Origin: Thermoanaerobacter thermocopriae JCM 7501
GTDB taxonomy: Bacteria > Bacillota > Thermoanaerobacteria > Thermoanaerobacterales > Thermoanaerobacteraceae
Assembly: GCF_001310975.1 (NCBI RefSeq)
Contig: NZ_BAZY01000001.1
Span: 1 to 64,000, forward strand
Direction: 5' to 3'
DNA: 64,000 bases
Both the position numbers and the translations under genes were made by a program. A model generated the notes under the pieces. That model had not been told where the DNA came from and ran no database searches. It worked only from the letters and a program-made list of their open reading frames with translations. This document shows, piece by piece, positions 62,209 through 64,000 of the stretch. How positions within the stretch are numbered: the first letter of the stretch is position 1; each line of letters begins with the position of its first letter.

Positions 62209-62910
62209 ATGTTATTTAAAATGCTGAGAAAAATTATTAATACCTTTTTTATCAGTGGCATGGTTGTATCACTGTTTTTGACTGTTCTTCTTACTAATTT
62301 ACAATATGTAGTAGTTAATAAAGATTTTTATAAAGAGGAATATGTAAAGAATAATGTAATGTTAGTAACAGGCATGAATATTGAAGAGCTTATGAGAGTC
62401 ACCCGCATAATGCAGAGGTATTTAATGGGTAAGGAAGAAACCCTAGATGTAATGGCAAAGATTAATGGCAGTAGGCAGAGGATGTTTAATGATAGAGAAT
62501 TAGCTCATATGAAAGATGTAAAAAACTTGTTTCAAATGGGCTTTTTTATAAGAAATATGTCAATAATTGTATTTTTACTAATTTTTACATATTTTCTCTT
62601 TACAAAATCTTTTTATAAAGTCTTAGATTATCTTTTAAAAAGTACTATATTTATAATAATTTTGTTGTTAGTTTTTGCATTAGGAGTAATGCTGAATTTT
62701 GATGATTGGTTTACTGTTTTTCACCTTGTGTTTTTTGACAATGATTTGTGGTTATTAGACGTTGAAAGAGATAGACTTATACAAATGTTTCCTTTAGAAT
62801 TTTTTCAAGATGTGGTATTTTTAATTTTCAAAAATGCTTTTTTTACTTTTGCAGTTATACTTGGAATAGTATATGGGATCATGAAAATGACAAAAAAGCC
62901 TGTTTTTTAA
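62209..62910 (+). CDS. DUF1461/Lit-like integral membrane protein
   Basis: A 233-residue membrane protein with four helices: one N-terminal, two in the middle (FFIRNMSIIVFLLIFTYFLF and STIFIIILLLVFALGVM) and one C-terminal. The extracytoplasmic loop has FNDRELAHMKDVKNLF, the signature of the TIGR01906/DUF1461 family to which lipoprotein intramolecular transacylase (Lit) belongs. Lit moves an acyl chain on the N-terminal Cys of lipoproteins. Whether this member is a true Lit cannot be shown. ATG 62209 follows AAAGGTG. It ends inside the hairpin that terminates both converging genes. Confidence 0.75.
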   Translation: MLFKMLRKIINTFFISGMVVSLFLTVLLTNLQYVVVNKDFYKEEYVKNNVMLVTGMNIEELMRVTRIMQRYLMGKEETLDVMAKINGSRQRMFNDRELAHMKDVKNLFQMGFFIRNMSIIVFLLIFTYFLFTKSFYKVLDYLLKSTIFIIILLLVFALGVMLNFDDWFTVFHLVFFDNDLWLLDVERDRLIQMFPLEFFQDVVFLIFKNAFFTFAVILGIVYGIMKMTKKPVF

Positions 62911-62922
62911 ATAGGCTTTTTG
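62892..62922. terminator. Bidirectional terminator between the Lit-like gene and ftsH
   Basis: AAAAAGCCT and AGGCTTTTT pair around a loop of about 11 bases, with A and T runs on both sides. Confidence 0.85.
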
Positions 62923-63999
62923 TCATACGCATAAAGTATTTTCTTCTTCCCATAATGTTTCTAATTCTTCTTTTGTAATTGAGTCTTTTTCTAAAAGCTT
63001 TTGGGCTATTGCAATAACTTTATGTTTGTTTTCCAACAATAATTTTTTGGCAAGCGTATAACAGCTATTTATAATTTTGTCAATTTCTTTATCAACAGTT
63101 TCTGTAGATTTTAACGTATGAAGGTCAAACACTCTGTTTCCTAATTCGCTCATTCCATAGTTGCAAACCATCTGATAAGCAGTTTTTGTAGCTTCTTTAA
63201 GGTCATTTTCGGCTCCTGTTGAGATTTCATTGAATGTTATCTCCTCAGAAGCTCTACCCCCTAAAAGCATGGTTATTTTATTTTTCAACTCTGTTTTTGT
63301 CAATAAGAAAGTATCATCCTTTGGAAAGTTCAATACATATCCCAATGCTTCACCTCGAGGGACGATTGAAATTTTTTCTATAGTATTTACATTCAAAATT
63401 TTTCCAATAATAGCGTGACCTGCTTCGTGATATGCTGCAATAGTTCGTTCTTTTTCTAATACAGATGGATTTTTCTTTTTAAGACCCGCGATTACGCGTT
63501 CTAATGCCTCATCAAATTCCTCTTTTCCAATTTTACTTTTGTTTTTCATTACCGCCAGTATTGCTGCTTCGTTGCACATAGTAGCCAGATGTGCCCCTGT
63601 CATACCGTGAGTTTTTCGGGCTAATTCACTTAAAGATACCGTTTCGTCAAGGGGTTTATTGCGAGTATGTACCTTTAATATTTCCAGTCTTCCTTTCATA
63701 TTGGGTGCTCCAATGTGGATGGTCCTATCAAATCTTCCAGGCCTCAGTAATGCCTCGTCCAACATGTCAATCCTATTTGTTGCTCCTATTACTATAATCC
63801 CCTCATTGCTATTAAATCCATCCATTTCTACCAATAATTGATTCAAAGTTTGGTCTTTTTCTGAGTTATTATCTGAGTTTCTCTTTGTTCCGACTGCATC
63901 TATTTCATCTATAAAAATAATACTGGGAGTACTTTTTTTTGCTTTTGCGAAAAGCGCCCTTATACGACTTGCACCTACTCCTACATATTTTTCTACAAA
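62923..63999 (-). CDS. ftsH: ATP-dependent zinc metalloprotease FtsH (5' end outside window)
   Basis: The C-terminal 359 residues are visible; the N-terminal membrane segments and Walker A lie beyond the window edge. Present are FVEKYVGVGASRIRALF, Walker B PSIIFIDEIDAVG, the second region of homology ATNRIDMLDEALLRPGRFDR, and the zinc-binding HEAGH in AAYHEAGHAIIG. The protein degrades membrane and short-lived cytoplasmic proteins. The C-terminus is short, ending soon after the protease domain, as in secondary FtsH copies. No frameshift is seen. Confidence 0.95.
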   Translation of the reverse strand, partial: FVEKYVGVGASRIRALFAKAKKSTPSIIFIDEIDAVGTKRNSDNNSEKDQTLNQLLVEMDGFNSNEGIIVIGATNRIDMLDEALLRPGRFDRTIHIGAPNMKGRLEILKVHTRNKPLDETVSLSELARKTHGMTGAHLATMCNEAAILAVMKNKSKIGKEEFDEALERVIAGLKKKNPSVLEKERTIAAYHEAGHAIIGKILNVNTIEKISIVPRGEALGYVLNFPKDDTFLLTKTELKNKITMLLGGRASEEITFNEISTGAENDLKEATKTAYQMVCNYGMSELGNRVFDLHTLKSTETVDKEIDKIINSCYTLAKKLLLENKHKVIAIAQKLLEKDSITKEELETLWEEENTLCV

Positions 64000-64000
64000 T

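Overview
The window comes from an AT-rich, thermophilic, anaerobic low-GC Gram-positive bacterium, most likely Thermoanaerobacter or a close relative such as Caldanaerobacter. The pointers are a SAM-riboswitch-controlled hom-metY-metX set, a HisZ-type histidine operon, a very large cyclic beta-1,2-glucan synthase, a glycerol region ending in a DUF1667 protein, and sigma-54 control of glycerol and dihydroxyacetone genes. The assignment rests on gene content and recalled family knowledge, not on a search.

Layout. 1-4004: SAM riboswitch and methionine genes. 4142-6701: an orphan Gfo/Idh/MocA dehydrogenase and an RsmF-like methyltransferase. 6810-15469: cyclic beta-1,2-glucan synthase. 15620-19568: ABC exporter of the GldA/F/G type with a DUF4340 protein. 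19771-30402: a LacI-controlled sugar operon with a ribose-type ABC importer, two Gfo/Idh/MocA dehydrogenases, two TIM-barrel isomerase-like proteins and a ROK kinase, preceded by three copies of a promoter/operator module. 30463-31857 (minus): decayed oxidoreductase, truncated HEPN, MNT nucleotidyltransferase and Uma2. 32197-41914: hisZGDCBHAF-IE, interrupted between hisG and hisD by a decayed IS607-type element. 41946-45510 (minus): glyA, dipeptidase and Na/Pi transporter, with a candidate small RNA at the 3' end of the dipeptidase gene. 45638-49865: sugar nucleotidyltransferase/phosphomutase, a membrane-anchored Cas4-like nuclease in two pieces, and a polysaccharide deacetylase. 50121-56394: glycerol uptake and oxidation genes. 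56414-60500: an HPr-PAS-AAA+ sigma-54 activator and the dhaKLM operon. 60728-62910: an unrecognised helical protein and a Lit-like membrane protein. 62923-end (minus): ftsH.

Two systems stand out. First, the LacI operon has the parts expected for oxidising a glucoside or anhydrosugar at a hydroxyl, cleaving it by elimination, reducing the keto-sugar and phosphorylating glucose; the substrate is not proven. Second, two good sigma-54 promoters (50121-50136 and 58386-58401) share a similar upstream motif and flank an enhancer-binding protein with an HPr-like phospho-acceptor domain, which suggests one PTS-linked switch for glycerol and dihydroxyacetone use.

Caution: about 26 single or double base indels break otherwise full-length plus-strand genes, mostly a base lost from a C, G, A or T run. 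They look like sequencing or assembly errors, so split genes are annotated here as single genes with the break noted.
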